Shown: in pieces, positions 11,316 to 19,689 of the stretch | How the letters are laid out: every line of letters begins with the position of its first letter | How positions within the stretch are numbered: the first letter of the stretch is position 1 | Assembly (NCBI RefSeq): GCF_020217465.1 | Contig: NZ_CP084115.1 | Span: forward strand, 3,906,001 to 3,970,000 | Direction: 5' to 3' | Length of the DNA: 64,000 nucleotides | Origin: Cobetia amphilecti | GTDB lineage: Bacteria > Pseudomonadota > Gammaproteobacteria > Pseudomonadales > Halomonadaceae | Notes under the pieces: model-generated | Database searches by the model: none | Told to the model about the DNA's origin: nothing | The model's input: only the letters and a program-made list of their open reading frames with translations | Made by a program: the position numbers and the translations under genes

Positions 11316-11576
11316 TCAGTCGGACATCCAGCTGTCACTCGCCTTGCGGGCCCGCTCGCGACCAGCACGTTCACGGTCGCGGCGGGCCTTTTGCTTGAGG
11401 TAGTAACTGCGCAGGCCAAGGCCGAGACCGAAGGCCAGCATCAGGGCGAATACCAGCCCCTGCCAAGGGCGGGCGGCATCGCCAAGCCAGGTCTCCAGCG
11501 CGACGATGGCGATCAGGCCGCTGGCCTGACTGGCAACGGCGATCGCACGGCTACGGTCATAATGATGTGACAACAT
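11316..11576 (-). CDS. Small hypothetical membrane protein
   Basis: An 86-aa protein with two hydrophobic segments (about residues 15-30 and 38-56) followed by a strongly basic Arg/Lys/Glu tail (QKARRDRERAGRERARK). The ATG at 11576 has AAGGA eight bases upstream, and the coding bias is similar to the neighbours. It converges with the small lipoprotein gene and is divergent from the thioredoxin gene. The family is not recognised. The topology (two membrane passes with a cytoplasmic charged tail) is an inference. Confidence 0.65.
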   Translation of the reverse strand: MLSHHYDRSRAIAVASQASGLIAIVALETWLGDAARPWQGLVFALMLAFGLGLGLRSYYLKQKARRDRERAGRERARKASDSWMSD

Positions 11577-11774
11577 GGGGATATCCTTGGAGCGTCCTCG
11601 GCGGCAGAGCCATGCTCAGCGCGCGAGGCGTGGATGTCGAAGTCCGTCGATTATCGCATACTCGAGCCTCGCGACTGCAGCGCCTGCCGAGCGTTTGCCA
11701 AGCGCCTGCCACACGCAGGCCGACAGGTATTGCTGCCCTGAACGCTCCCCCGGACACCGCCAGAGGATAACCGC

Positions 11775-12632
11775 ATGGATGCCATCGCCCTGGGCCCTGC
11801 CTTGATTTCCGTCGAACGCCTCTATGCCTTCGTGGCAGCCCTGGTGATGCTGATCGAGTTCTCGCTGCTGATTCGTCTGCTGGCACGCATGCACGCCAGG
11901 GGCACGACCGCGCCCGCTCACGATTCTCCCCCGCTGAGCCCCTCGCGCTGGTTCAATCGCATGCTGGTCAGCTGGGTGATCGGCGCGCGCCTCACTCATG
12001 TCGCGCTGCACTGGGCAAGTTATCAGCAGGCACCGCTGGATATCCTCAAGCTATGGCAACCGGGCTACCACCTGCTCGGCGGCATGCTGGCCGCGACCCT
12101 GGCCAGCCTGTGGCTGTTGCGCCGGCATGGCGCGATTCGCCAGGTCATCGCGCTGGGCAGTCTGACCCTGGGGCTGACCGCCTTCCTCGGCCTCAAGCAA
12201 CTCGACCCGCTGGGCAATGACTCCGCCATCGAGGCAATGCCTGCCATCACCCTCAATCATCTGGACCGCCGCCCCGTGGCACTGAATGACATCCAGGACG
12301 AGCGCGTGATCGTCAATCTATGGGCCACCTGGTGCCCGCCCTGCCGGCGCGAGATGCCACTGCTGGCAGAGGCTGATCAGAGACCCGGCGTCACCGTGGT
12401 ACTCGCCAATCAGGGCGAGCAGGCACTGGCGGTGACCCGCTTTCTGAAAAGCGAACAGCTGACGCTCGAGTACGCGCTGCTCGACCCCGCCATGCAACTG
12501 ATGGCGCTGGCCGAGGCGCAGGGACTGCCCGCGACCCTCGTCTTCGATGGCGACGGACAGCTGATCGAGCGTCATATCGGCGAGCTGAGCCGCGCCCAGC
12601 TGGACGCCCTGCTACCGGAGTCGCGGCCATAG
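11775..12632 (+). CDS. Membrane-anchored TlpA-like thioredoxin with Lgt-like N-terminal domain
   Basis: The C-terminal half (about residues 150-285) is a TlpA/DsbE-type thioredoxin fold with the redox motif WCPPC at residues 186-190 and the cis-proline loop GLPATLVFDGDG. It should face the periplasm and reduce or exchange disulfides. The N-terminal half has four or five membrane segments and resembles part of prolipoprotein diacylglyceryl transferase (VIGARLTHVAL and GYHLLGGML recall the Lgt blocks), but the Lgt active-site histidine context is not preserved. A GAGGA ribosome site precedes the ATG. Its natural partner is unknown, since no cytochrome c maturation or dsb genes are nearby. Confidence 0.8.
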   Translation: MDAIALGPALISVERLYAFVAALVMLIEFSLLIRLLARMHARGTTAPAHDSPPLSPSRWFNRMLVSWVIGARLTHVALHWASYQQAPLDILKLWQPGYHLLGGMLAATLASLWLLRRHGAIRQVIALGSLTLGLTAFLGLKQLDPLGNDSAIEAMPAITLNHLDRRPVALNDIQDERVIVNLWATWCPPCRREMPLLAEADQRPGVTVVLANQGEQALAVTRFLKSEQLTLEYALLDPAMQLMALAEAQGLPATLVFDGDGQLIERHIGELSRAQLDALLPESRP

Positions 12633-12691
12633 AGCGACACGCTGGTGGCCTCGCTCGGCACGACAAAGACGCTCGCCACAAGAAAAGGCGC

Positions 12692-12720
12692 TTAAGCCAC
12701 GGCGTCTGATCCGGTAAGAT
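12692..12720 (+). promoter_or_regulatory. Possible promoter for rapA
   Basis: TTAAGC (12692-12697), a 17-bp spacer and TAAGAT (12715-12720) lie 50 bp ahead of rapA. Both elements are imperfect, so this is only a candidate. Confidence 0.35.
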
Positions 12721-12770
12721 ACCGCGCCCCTGTATTCCCGATTCCCGTCTTTGTCCTACCCCGAGGCTTC

Positions 12771-15713
12771 ATGAGCGACTTCATTCCCGGTCAGCGCTGG
12801 ATCAGTGACGGCGAGGCTGATCTCGGCCTTGGCACCATCCTCAATGTCGACTTCCGTACCGTCACCGTGCTCTTTGCCGCCAGCGAAGAAACCCGAACCT
12901 ACAGTCTGCGCGAAGCGCCCCTTACCCGGGTGGCCTTCGGCAATGGCGACCGCATCCAGTCCGACGATGGCGAATGGCTGGTCGTCGATGACTTCAAGGA
13001 AGTGCGCGGCCAGATCGTCTACATCTGTGAACGCAACGGCGAGCATGCCGGCGAGCTCATCGAGCTTCCCGAAGCCCGCCTGAACGACAAGATGCAGTTC
13101 AATCAGGCACGTGATCGCCTGCTGACCGGCCAGGTCGACCGCAATGACTGGTTCGACCTGCGCTACCGCACCCTGCGCCACTTCCATCGTGTCGAGCAGA
13201 GCCCGGCGCTGGGCCTGTCCGGCCCCAAGGTCGATCTGGTGCCGCACCAGCTCTACATCGCCGATGAAGTCTCGCGCCGTCACGCGCCGCGCGTACTGCT
13301 GGCCGATGAAGTCGGCCTCGGCAAGACCATCGAAGCCGGCCTGATCCTGCACCGCCTGCTGCTCAGCGGCCGCGCCAGCCGTGCGCTGATCCTGGTACCG
13401 GCGAGCCTGACCCACCAGTGGCTGGTCGAGATGCTGCGCCGCTTCGCGCTGGATGTCTCGCTGCTCGACGAGGAGCAGTGCAAGGCCTACGGCACGCGCA
13501 ACCCCTTCGAAGGCAACCAGATCATTCTGGCCAGCCAGGACTGGCTGTTCGCCAACCCGTCGCGTCAGGTCCAGGCTGCTGCCTGCGATTGGGACATGCT
13601 GATCGTCGATGAGGCCCACCACCTCGACTGGAGCGAAGACAAGGTCGGCCCGGGCTACGCCTGTGTCGAATCCCTCGCTCGTCAGACCGCCGGTGTGCTG
13701 CTGCTGACCGCCACACCGGAGCAGATGGGACTCGAGAGCCATTTCGCGCGCCTGCGCCTGCTCGACCCGGAGCGCTATCACGACATCGAGCGCTTCAAAG
13801 CCGAGGAACAGGGCTATGTCGCCGTCGCCAGCGCCATCGATGCCCTGGAAGCGCTGCCCGCCGATCAGTCCGGTCTCGACAGCCTCGCCAGCGTGCTGGA
13901 TGACAGCGACAGCCGCGCCCTGCTCGACACCCTGATGGACAGCGATGCCGACGATGCCCAGCGCGACAGCGCGCGTCGCCAGCTGCGCGACCAGCTGCTC
14001 GACCGCCACGGCACCGGCCGCGTGATGTTCCGCAACTCACGCACCCATGTCGCCGGCTTCCCCGAGCGTCGCCTGCACGTCCACGAGCTTGAGCTACCCT
14101 CCTCCTACCGTCGCGTGGTACGCAAGCTGGAGCGTGACGAGGACTATCTCGATGACCTGCTGATCGAGACCGGCATGAACCACCCCGAGGTGGTGCTGTT
14201 CCTCGACGAGATGTATCGCGCCCTGCCCGATGACCGCATGAACGCGGAGCCCTGGTGGCAGATCGACCCGCGCGTCATGTGGCTGCTGGAAACCCTGACC
14301 GACCTCGGCAACGAGAAGGCGCTGGTGATCTGCCATACCGCCGATACCGCGCGTGAGCTGTCCGAAGGCCTGCGCGTGCTGGGCGGCGTGCATGCACCGG
14401 TCTTCCATGAGGGCATGAGCCTGGTCGAGCGCGACCGTGCCGCCGCGGCCTTCACCTCCGAAGAGGAAGGCGTGCAGCTGCTGGTGTGCTCGGAAATCGG
14501 CTCGGAAGGTCGCAACTTCCAGTTCTGTCACCACCTGGTGATGTTCGACCTGCCGGTACATCCGGACCAGCTCGAACAGCGCATCGGGCGTCTGGATCGC
14601 ATCGGTCAGCAGTTCCCGATCGAGATCCACGTGCCGGTCTTCGAAGGCTCGCCGGGTGCCCAGCTGCTGCGCTGGTACCGTGACGGCATGGATGCCTTCA
14701 GCGCGCCGCACGGCATCGGCAGCGAGCTCTACGCCCAGTTCGGCGACGAGCTGGAAGAAGCCCTGCTCGACAGCGAAGAGATCGACAGCATCATCGAGCA
14801 GACCCGCGAGCGCTTCGACGCCCTGCAGGAAGAGCGTCAGTCCGGCCGCAACCGCCTGCTGGAACTCAATGCCTGCCGTCACGAGCGCGCCGAGGAAGTC
14901 ATCGCCGCCATCGAGACGCTGGACAACGACAAAGCACTGCCCGGCTATCTGGAGCGCGCCTTCGACATCTTCGGCATCGAGAGCCGGGACCTCGGCGACG
15001 GCATCACCTATCTGGCACCGGGCCCGCACATGCTCGACGGCCTGCCGGGGCTGGTGAAGGGCGAGGAAGGCTTCAGCGTCACCAGTGACCGCGCCACCGC
15101 GCTGTCACGCGAAGACGTGCAGCATCTGTCGTGGGAGCACCCGCTGGTACGCGAGATGCTGGTCCGCATCCTGGATGGCTCGATGGGCAACACCGCGCTG
15201 GCGCTGCTCAAGCACCCGGCGATTCCCGGTGGCCGCCTGATGACGGAAGTGGTGTTCCGCACCCAGTCCACCGCGCCGCGCGGCCTGCGTCTGGGCCGCT
15301 TCCTGCCGCCGACCGCCATCCGTGTCCTGCTGGATGAAACCGGCAGCAACCTGTCCGACAAGGTCTCCTTCGGCGGACTGGCCAAGAACCTCAAGCCAGT
15401 CAAGAAGGCGGTCGCGCGCGACCTGATCAAGCAGAACCACGCCACGCTGCGCAAGCTGATGAGTGATGCCGAACAGGAAGCCGAGCGCGAACTGCCGACC
15501 ATCGTCGAGCAGGCCCAGCAGCAGATGCGCGAGCAGCTCAGTGCCGAACTGGCGCGCCTGGAGGCCCTGGCCAGCCATAACCCGGCCGTGCGCGAGGAAG
15601 AGCTCGAAGCGCTGCGTCAGGAGCGTGCCGCACTGGATGGTGCCATCGAGACCACCCGTCTGCGTCTGGACAGCGTGCGCGTCATCGTCACCGTGGATGC
15701 CCACGAGCGTTGA
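12771..15713 (+). CDS. rapA: RNA polymerase-associated ATPase RapA (HepA)
   Basis: Swi2/Snf2-family ATPase that binds RNA polymerase and helps recycle it after transcription. The N-terminal Tudor-like region (about residues 1-110) begins FIPGQRWISDGEADLGLG, as in E. coli RapA. The helicase core shows Walker A DEVGLGKTIEAG (about residue 178), DEAH box VDEAHHL (about 279), motif III LLLTATPEQ and motif VI QRIGRLDRIGQ. The 980-aa length is close to E. coli RapA (968). GAGG lies five bases before the ATG. It is monocistronic, ended by a very strong hairpin. Confidence 0.97.
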   Translation: MSDFIPGQRWISDGEADLGLGTILNVDFRTVTVLFAASEETRTYSLREAPLTRVAFGNGDRIQSDDGEWLVVDDFKEVRGQIVYICERNGEHAGELIELPEARLNDKMQFNQARDRLLTGQVDRNDWFDLRYRTLRHFHRVEQSPALGLSGPKVDLVPHQLYIADEVSRRHAPRVLLADEVGLGKTIEAGLILHRLLLSGRASRALILVPASLTHQWLVEMLRRFALDVSLLDEEQCKAYGTRNPFEGNQIILASQDWLFANPSRQVQAAACDWDMLIVDEAHHLDWSEDKVGPGYACVESLARQTAGVLLLTATPEQMGLESHFARLRLLDPERYHDIERFKAEEQGYVAVASAIDALEALPADQSGLDSLASVLDDSDSRALLDTLMDSDADDAQRDSARRQLRDQLLDRHGTGRVMFRNSRTHVAGFPERRLHVHELELPSSYRRVVRKLERDEDYLDDLLIETGMNHPEVVLFLDEMYRALPDDRMNAEPWWQIDPRVMWLLETLTDLGNEKALVICHTADTARELSEGLRVLGGVHAPVFHEGMSLVERDRAAAAFTSEEEGVQLLVCSEIGSEGRNFQFCHHLVMFDLPVHPDQLEQRIGRLDRIGQQFPIEIHVPVFEGSPGAQLLRWYRDGMDAFSAPHGIGSELYAQFGDELEEALLDSEEIDSIIEQTRERFDALQEERQSGRNRLLELNACRHERAEEVIAAIETLDNDKALPGYLERAFDIFGIESRDLGDGITYLAPGPHMLDGLPGLVKGEEGFSVTSDRATALSREDVQHLSWEHPLVREMLVRILDGSMGNTALALLKHPAIPGGRLMTEVVFRTQSTAPRGLRLGRFLPPTAIRVLLDETGSNLSDKVSFGGLAKNLKPVKKAVARDLIKQNHATLRKLMSDAEQEAERELPTIVEQAQQQMREQLSAELARLEALASHNPAVREEELEALRQERAALDGAIETTRLRLDSVRVIVTVDAHER

Positions 15714-15742
15714 GCTGACCGCAGGCGTCAGTGATGCACCTG

Positions 15743-15778
15743 AAACGCCCCACCTGCCATCGGCAGGTGGGGCGTTTT
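15743..15778 (+). terminator. Strong intrinsic terminator after rapA
   Basis: Sixteen-bp perfect stem from 15743-15758 to 15762-15777 with loop ATC, ending in a T-run. The A-run on the opposite flank makes it potentially bidirectional. Confidence 0.92.
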
Positions 15779-15931
15779 GCCGTGTGCGCCAGCGACAATG
15801 GCCCGCTGGACTTGCCAGATCGACCAGCGGCCGCGACGATGCCATCGCCTGCGCTTCGCGATTCGCGGCCCATCACTTTCGTTGCATCCCTTTCGTTTCA
15901 CCCTATCGTTTCATTACTACAGAGCACCCTC

Positions 15932-16693
15932 ATGGCGAGATCATATCCAGAGAGCGACGAGGCAGCGTCAGGGCAGAGCTGGCAGGGAGAGCGCCTGGCC
16001 GAGGAAGGCGAGCGTGTCGCGAAGGTGGGGCTATCGCTGCTGGCGGCGGGCGATGACTGGTGGGCCATCGACAAGCCGGCCGAGCTGCCCTCGGTGCCGG
16101 GGCGTGATCCCTCGCGCTTCGACAGTGTCCATTCGCGCCTGTGCCAGCTGAGCGACGATACCCGCGCCGTGCACCGTCTGGATGTGGCGACCTCCGGGGT
16201 GCTGCTGGTGGCGCGCAATGTCGAGGGCCAGCGGCGGCTGTCGCGGCTCTTCCAGTCGCGCACCATCGAGAAACGCTATCTGGCCGTGGTGGCAGGTCAT
16301 CTCACGCCCGCCGAGGGCAGTATCGCCCTGCCGCTGCGCTGTGACTGGCCACGCCGCCCGCGTCAGATCGTCGACTTCACGCATGGCAAGTCGGCCCTGA
16401 CGCATTATCGGGTCGAGCAGCGTCTGACGCTCGAGGGCCAGCGCCCGGATGGTACGCCTCAGACCCTCGCCGCCAGTCGTGTAGCACTGACACCGCATAC
16501 CGGGCGCTCACACCAGCTACGCCTGCATATGCTGGCGCTCGGCCATCCGATCATCGGCGATGGCTTCTATGCGCGCGGAGCGGCACTCAATGCCAGCCCG
16601 CGCCTGTTGCTGCATGCGGCGCGCCTGGTGATTCCGCCAGCCAGCGACGGCGAGGCACCGCCACTGGTGCTGGAAGCGCCGCTGCCCTTCTAG
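15932..16693 (+). CDS. rluA: Pseudouridine synthase RluA
   Basis: RluA-family pseudouridine synthase without an S4 domain. The active-site motif HRLDVATSG is at residues 81-89 with the catalytic Asp84. The later blocks LPLRCDWPRRPRQ, TGRSHQLRLHMLALGHPIIGD and ASPRLLLHA match RluA proper, which modifies 23S rRNA U746 and tRNA U32 in E. coli. At 253 aa it is about 35 residues longer than E. coli RluA, mostly at the N-terminus. The ATG at 15932 gives MARSYPES; the ribosome site is weak. The frame is open upstream, but that would run back into the rapA terminator. It converges with the epimerase-like gene. Confidence 0.9.
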   Translation: MARSYPESDEAASGQSWQGERLAEEGERVAKVGLSLLAAGDDWWAIDKPAELPSVPGRDPSRFDSVHSRLCQLSDDTRAVHRLDVATSGVLLVARNVEGQRRLSRLFQSRTIEKRYLAVVAGHLTPAEGSIALPLRCDWPRRPRQIVDFTHGKSALTHYRVEQRLTLEGQRPDGTPQTLAASRVALTPHTGRSHQLRLHMLALGHPIIGDGFYARGAALNASPRLLLHAARLVIPPASDGEAPPLVLEAPLPF

Positions 16694-16713
16694 CGTCGCC
16701 TTGCTGCCAAGGC

Positions 16714-17649
16714 TCACTTGCGTGACAGGATATCGGCGAAGGCCACGTCGAGGGTCGGGTAGTCGAAGGTGAAGCCGGCAGCCAGCAGACGCGCCGGCAC
16801 CATGCGGGCGCCTTCCAGCAGCAGGGTGCTCATCTCCCCCAGCCCCAGCTCAAGCGCCTTGGCCGGCAGCGGCAGGATCGCCGGACGCCCCAGACCGCGA
16901 GCCAGAGCGTGGGTGAAGCCCATGTTGGTGACCGGATGCGGCGCGCTGGCATTGAAGGCGCCGCTGAGACTGTCATCCGCCAGCAGACGCTCGATGATGC
17001 GAATCATGTCGTGGCGGTGGATCCACGGCATGTAATGGCGTCCATCGCCCAGCCGTCCTCCGAGCCCGAGCTTGAAGGGCGTCAGCAGCTTGGCCAGCGT
17101 GCCGCCATCGGCCTCCATCACCAGGCCAGTGCGGATGATGGCCAGCCGCACGCCGTATTCGGTGACGGGCATGGCGGCCGCCTCCCAGTCGCGACACAGG
17201 CGGTGATTGAAATCGTCGTGGGGCGTCGCCTGCTCGTCGATCTCGACATCGTCCGGCTCGCCCGCCCTGGGCTGTGCGCCGTAATAGCCCATCGCCGAAC
17301 CGGACACCATCACCTGCGGCGGATGGCCTTCGGCGGCCAGCTGCTGACACAGCATCACCAGATGCTCGGTGGCCTCCAGCCGCGAACGCCGTAGCTCACG
17401 CTTGTGATCCTCGCTCCAGCGCCGCCCGGCTATCGACTCCCCCGCCAGATTGACGATGCCCTCAGGCTGCCAATCCTTGAAGGCCAGTGACGAATCCGCC
17501 GCGACCACCGTCAGCCCCAGGTCGGCAAACTGGCGCTCAGCACGCTCCGGGCGGCGCGATACGACCGCCAGCGAGTGGCCCGCAGCAGCCAGTGACTGAC
17601 ACAGCGCCTGGCCGACGAACCCCGTTGCACCTGTTATCAATATTCGCAT
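16714..17649 (-). CDS. TIGR01777-family NAD(P)-binding epimerase-like protein (YfcH-like)
   Basis: Extended short-chain dehydrogenase fold. The nucleotide site MRILITGATGFVGQAL is at the N-terminus (TGxxGxxG at residues 6-13). NLAGESIAGRRWSEDHK and the C-terminal domain ending FTFDYPTLDVAFADIL are hallmarks of the TIGR01777 family (E. coli YfcH). The catalytic role is undefined; related proteins are annotated as epimerases or as cell-division-associated. GAGGAGG precedes the ATG. It is divergent from the renalase-like flavoprotein across a 163-bp AT-rich region that carries a TTGTACAA palindrome, so it may share light or stress control with that cluster. Confidence 0.88.
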   Translation of the reverse strand: MRILITGATGFVGQALCQSLAAAGHSLAVVSRRPERAERQFADLGLTVVAADSSLAFKDWQPEGIVNLAGESIAGRRWSEDHKRELRRSRLEATEHLVMLCQQLAAEGHPPQVMVSGSAMGYYGAQPRAGEPDDVEIDEQATPHDDFNHRLCRDWEAAAMPVTEYGVRLAIIRTGLVMEADGGTLAKLLTPFKLGLGGRLGDGRHYMPWIHRHDMIRIIERLLADDSLSGAFNASAPHPVTNMGFTHALARGLGRPAILPLPAKALELGLGEMSTLLLEGARMVPARLLAAGFTFDYPTLDVAFADILSRK

Positions 17650-17699
17650 GTTGCCCTCCTCGGCGATGAAGCATCGAGTGTGCCGACTTCCGCCATAAA

Positions 17700-17729
17700 T
17701 CTATACTTATATTGTACAATTATGCGCAA
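17700..17729 (-). promoter_or_regulatory. Candidate promoter with operator palindrome ahead of the YfcH-like gene
   Basis: On the minus strand TTGCGC (17724-17729), an 18-bp spacer and TATAGA (17700-17705). The perfect 10-bp palindrome ATTGTACAAT (17711-17720) sits in the middle of that spacer, where MerR-family regulators commonly bind. The surrounding 50 bp are much more AT-rich than the genome. The same site may also control the divergent flavoprotein gene. This is a pattern-based proposal. Confidence 0.45.
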
Positions 17730-17812
17730 GAAGTTAACTTTAGCGTATCTGCTGTCGGGTCACATGACGACCCGTACCCCCTGAACACCGCCCGCGCAGG
17801 AGTCGCCTCCAG

Positions 17813-18997
17813 ATGCCAGTATCGTCCATCGCCATCATCGGTGCCGGTATCGCCGGATTGTCCGCCGCCACCCGACTGGCCGCACAGGGCCATGCGGTGA
17901 CGATTTTCGAGAAGGCACGCGGCCCCGGCGGACGCCTGGCCAGTCGCCGAACGAGCGAAGGCCCCATCGACATCGGCGCGCAATACTTCACGGCGCGTGA
18001 TCCACGCTTCCAGTCCGCGCTCGAGCAGTGGCGGGCCGCAGGCGTCGTCGCAACTTGGGGTGAGAGACTGTTGAGCCTCGGCAAGTCGGCGTCTGACGAG
18101 AGCCAATGGAAGCGGCTGCGCGATGATTCCACCCGCTACGTGGCCAGTCCGCGCATGAGCGCCCTGAGCCGCCACCTCAGTGAACAGCTGCCGGCCCACG
18201 CCAGTCTGCACAGCGAAACGCGCATCACGCGCCTGATCGCGGACGAAGGCACAGCATCAGGCAAGCGCTGGCGGCTCGAGGACAGCGACGGTGATCAGTA
18301 CGGCCCCTTCGATCACGTGGTGATCAGCGCACCGGTGCCGCAGGCACGCGCCCTGCTGAGCACGGCCGGCACCGACGCCCAGGGGGTGGCGCTCGCCGAG
18401 GACTCGCTGGCCCCAGTCCTGAGTGAGGCGCTGGCGCAGGTGGAGATGGCGCCGACCTGGACACTGATGGCCACTCTGGAGACGCCGCTACCCGCACTGG
18501 GAGGCGACGCTGACTGGCAAGGGTTGCTGGTCAGTCGCGGTGATGATGGCCCGCTGCGCTGCGTGATGCGCCAGCATTCGCGTCCCGGCCGCCAGCCACC
18601 GACGCATGCACGGGAAACCCTGAGCCTGCTGGCGACCGCCGGCTGGAGCCGAGCGAATCTCGAGAAGTCGCCACAGGAAGTCGCGACCTTGCTGTGGCAG
18701 GCCTTCGAGGCACTGCCGGAGCTCCGTGAGCTGGCACCTGGCTGGAGCCAGGGCAAGGTCACCCTCACGGCGCATCGCTGGCGTTACGCTCACCCGACCC
18801 AGACGCTGCCGCAGACCTCAGCGGCAGCCGGCCACAATGCCCATGTCCACAATGTCTATGACCAGAAGGGCTATGGCCAGGGGTCATCCGGGCTATGGCT
18901 GGCCGGAGACGCCCTGCGTGGCCCGCGCGTCGAGGACGCCTGGCTGTCAGGGCACGAGGTAGCCGAACAGCTGCTCAACACCCTCGCCGACAGCTGA
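17813..18997 (+). CDS. Renalase-like FAD-dependent oxidoreductase
   Basis: NAD(P)/FAD-binding protein of the amine-oxidase/renalase group, 394 aa. The dinucleotide site IAIIGAGIAGLSAATRLAAQG is at the N-terminus (GxGxxG at 10-15). GPGGRLASRR and DIGAQYFTARD are typical of bacterial renalase-like proteins, and the C-terminal flavin motif is GLWLAGDAL. Bacterial renalases oxidise misreduced dihydro-nicotinamide isomers; that activity here is inferred. Such genes are often found next to photolyase and LitR-type regulators, as here. AGGAG precedes the ATG. The cbiX-like gene follows 39 bp downstream, probably in the same transcript. Confidence 0.87.
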   Translation: MPVSSIAIIGAGIAGLSAATRLAAQGHAVTIFEKARGPGGRLASRRTSEGPIDIGAQYFTARDPRFQSALEQWRAAGVVATWGERLLSLGKSASDESQWKRLRDDSTRYVASPRMSALSRHLSEQLPAHASLHSETRITRLIADEGTASGKRWRLEDSDGDQYGPFDHVVISAPVPQARALLSTAGTDAQGVALAEDSLAPVLSEALAQVEMAPTWTLMATLETPLPALGGDADWQGLLVSRGDDGPLRCVMRQHSRPGRQPPTHARETLSLLATAGWSRANLEKSPQEVATLLWQAFEALPELRELAPGWSQGKVTLTAHRWRYAHPTQTLPQTSAAAGHNAHVHNVYDQKGYGQGSSGLWLAGDALRGPRVEDAWLSGHEVAEQLLNTLADS

Positions 18998-19036
18998 TAC
19001 GCTGCCGCGACCCCTCATCGCCCACAGGATAGCTGC

Positions 19037-19423
19037 ATGACTACGTCCACAGATCACGACAACGCCTTGATTCTATTGGCCCATGGGTCACGTGACCCGC
19101 GCTGGCGCGAGCCCTTCGAGGCACTGGAAGCCACGCTGGCTTCCCGCCTCAAGCGCCCGACGCGCCTGGCCTATATGGAGCTGTGCGATCCGCTGCTGAC
19201 CGACACCATCGATGCCCTGGCGGCAGACGGTGCCGCGCGTATCGACATCCTGCCGCTGTTCTTCGCGGCCGGCCGTCATCTGCGCGAGGACGTGCCCGCC
19301 ATGCTGGAAGACTCGCAGCGCCAGCACCCCGACTGCCCCATCAGTCTGCTTGACCCGGTGGGTGCACATCCGGCCTTTGTCGAGGCCTTGATCCAGATTG
19401 TGGAGCAACAGGACAACGCCTAG
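19037..19423 (+). CDS. Small CbiX/SirB-type sirohydrochlorin chelatase
   Basis: A 128-aa single-domain class II chelatase. The N-terminal block NALILLAHGSRDPRW carries the metal-site His16, and a second His lies in the FFAAGRHLREDVP block (about residue 74). This size corresponds to the short CbiX form, which in archaea inserts cobalt or nickel as a homodimer; bacterial short forms probably insert Co or Fe into sirohydrochlorin. No other cobalamin or siroheme gene is in the window. Its place between a flavoprotein and a LitR/CarH-like regulator suggests a link to tetrapyrrole or B12 supply for light sensing, which is inference. Confidence 0.85.
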   Translation: MTTSTDHDNALILLAHGSRDPRWREPFEALEATLASRLKRPTRLAYMELCDPLLTDTIDALAADGAARIDILPLFFAAGRHLREDVPAMLEDSQRQHPDCPISLLDPVGAHPAFVEALIQIVEQQDNA

Positions 19424-19553
19424 ACGGCCGATTTCATGACGGGACCTTCGGCGTCAAAGGCGCTGTGATGCACCTTCAAAACATGCGCACCGAGGATGCG
19501 ACGCAGCTTGCCTCTTGTCAGGCTCTGGCGGCTGCGCCATCCTGATGCCCACA

Positions 19554-19575
19554 TGTACAGCTAGTGCACAAGATG
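19554..19575 (+). promoter_or_regulatory. 11-bp direct repeats, candidate LitR/CarH-type operator
   Basis: TGTACA at 19554 and TGCACA at 19565 are exactly 11 bp apart in direct orientation. A weaker TGATGC lies a further 11 bp upstream (19543). CarH/CarA/LitR-family proteins bind head-to-tail on 11-bp repeats of this type. The site is about 115-135 bp ahead of the MerR-type regulator gene, consistent with autoregulation. No clear -35/-10 pair is visible around it. Confidence 0.45.
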
Positions 19576-19689
19576 CATTGCCGGTATCCCACAGCGCCCC
19601 AAGTGACGACACTTCAACTTTACCCTGTGTGTCGTCCTCACCTGTGCTTCACCCGGGATGCCTCGTCACCGCCAGAGGTAACACCATTC

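Noticed and set aside
15731-15931. N-terminal extension of rluA through an open upstream frame
   Set aside because: It would translate back through the strong rapA terminator, and the sequence is unlike RluA.
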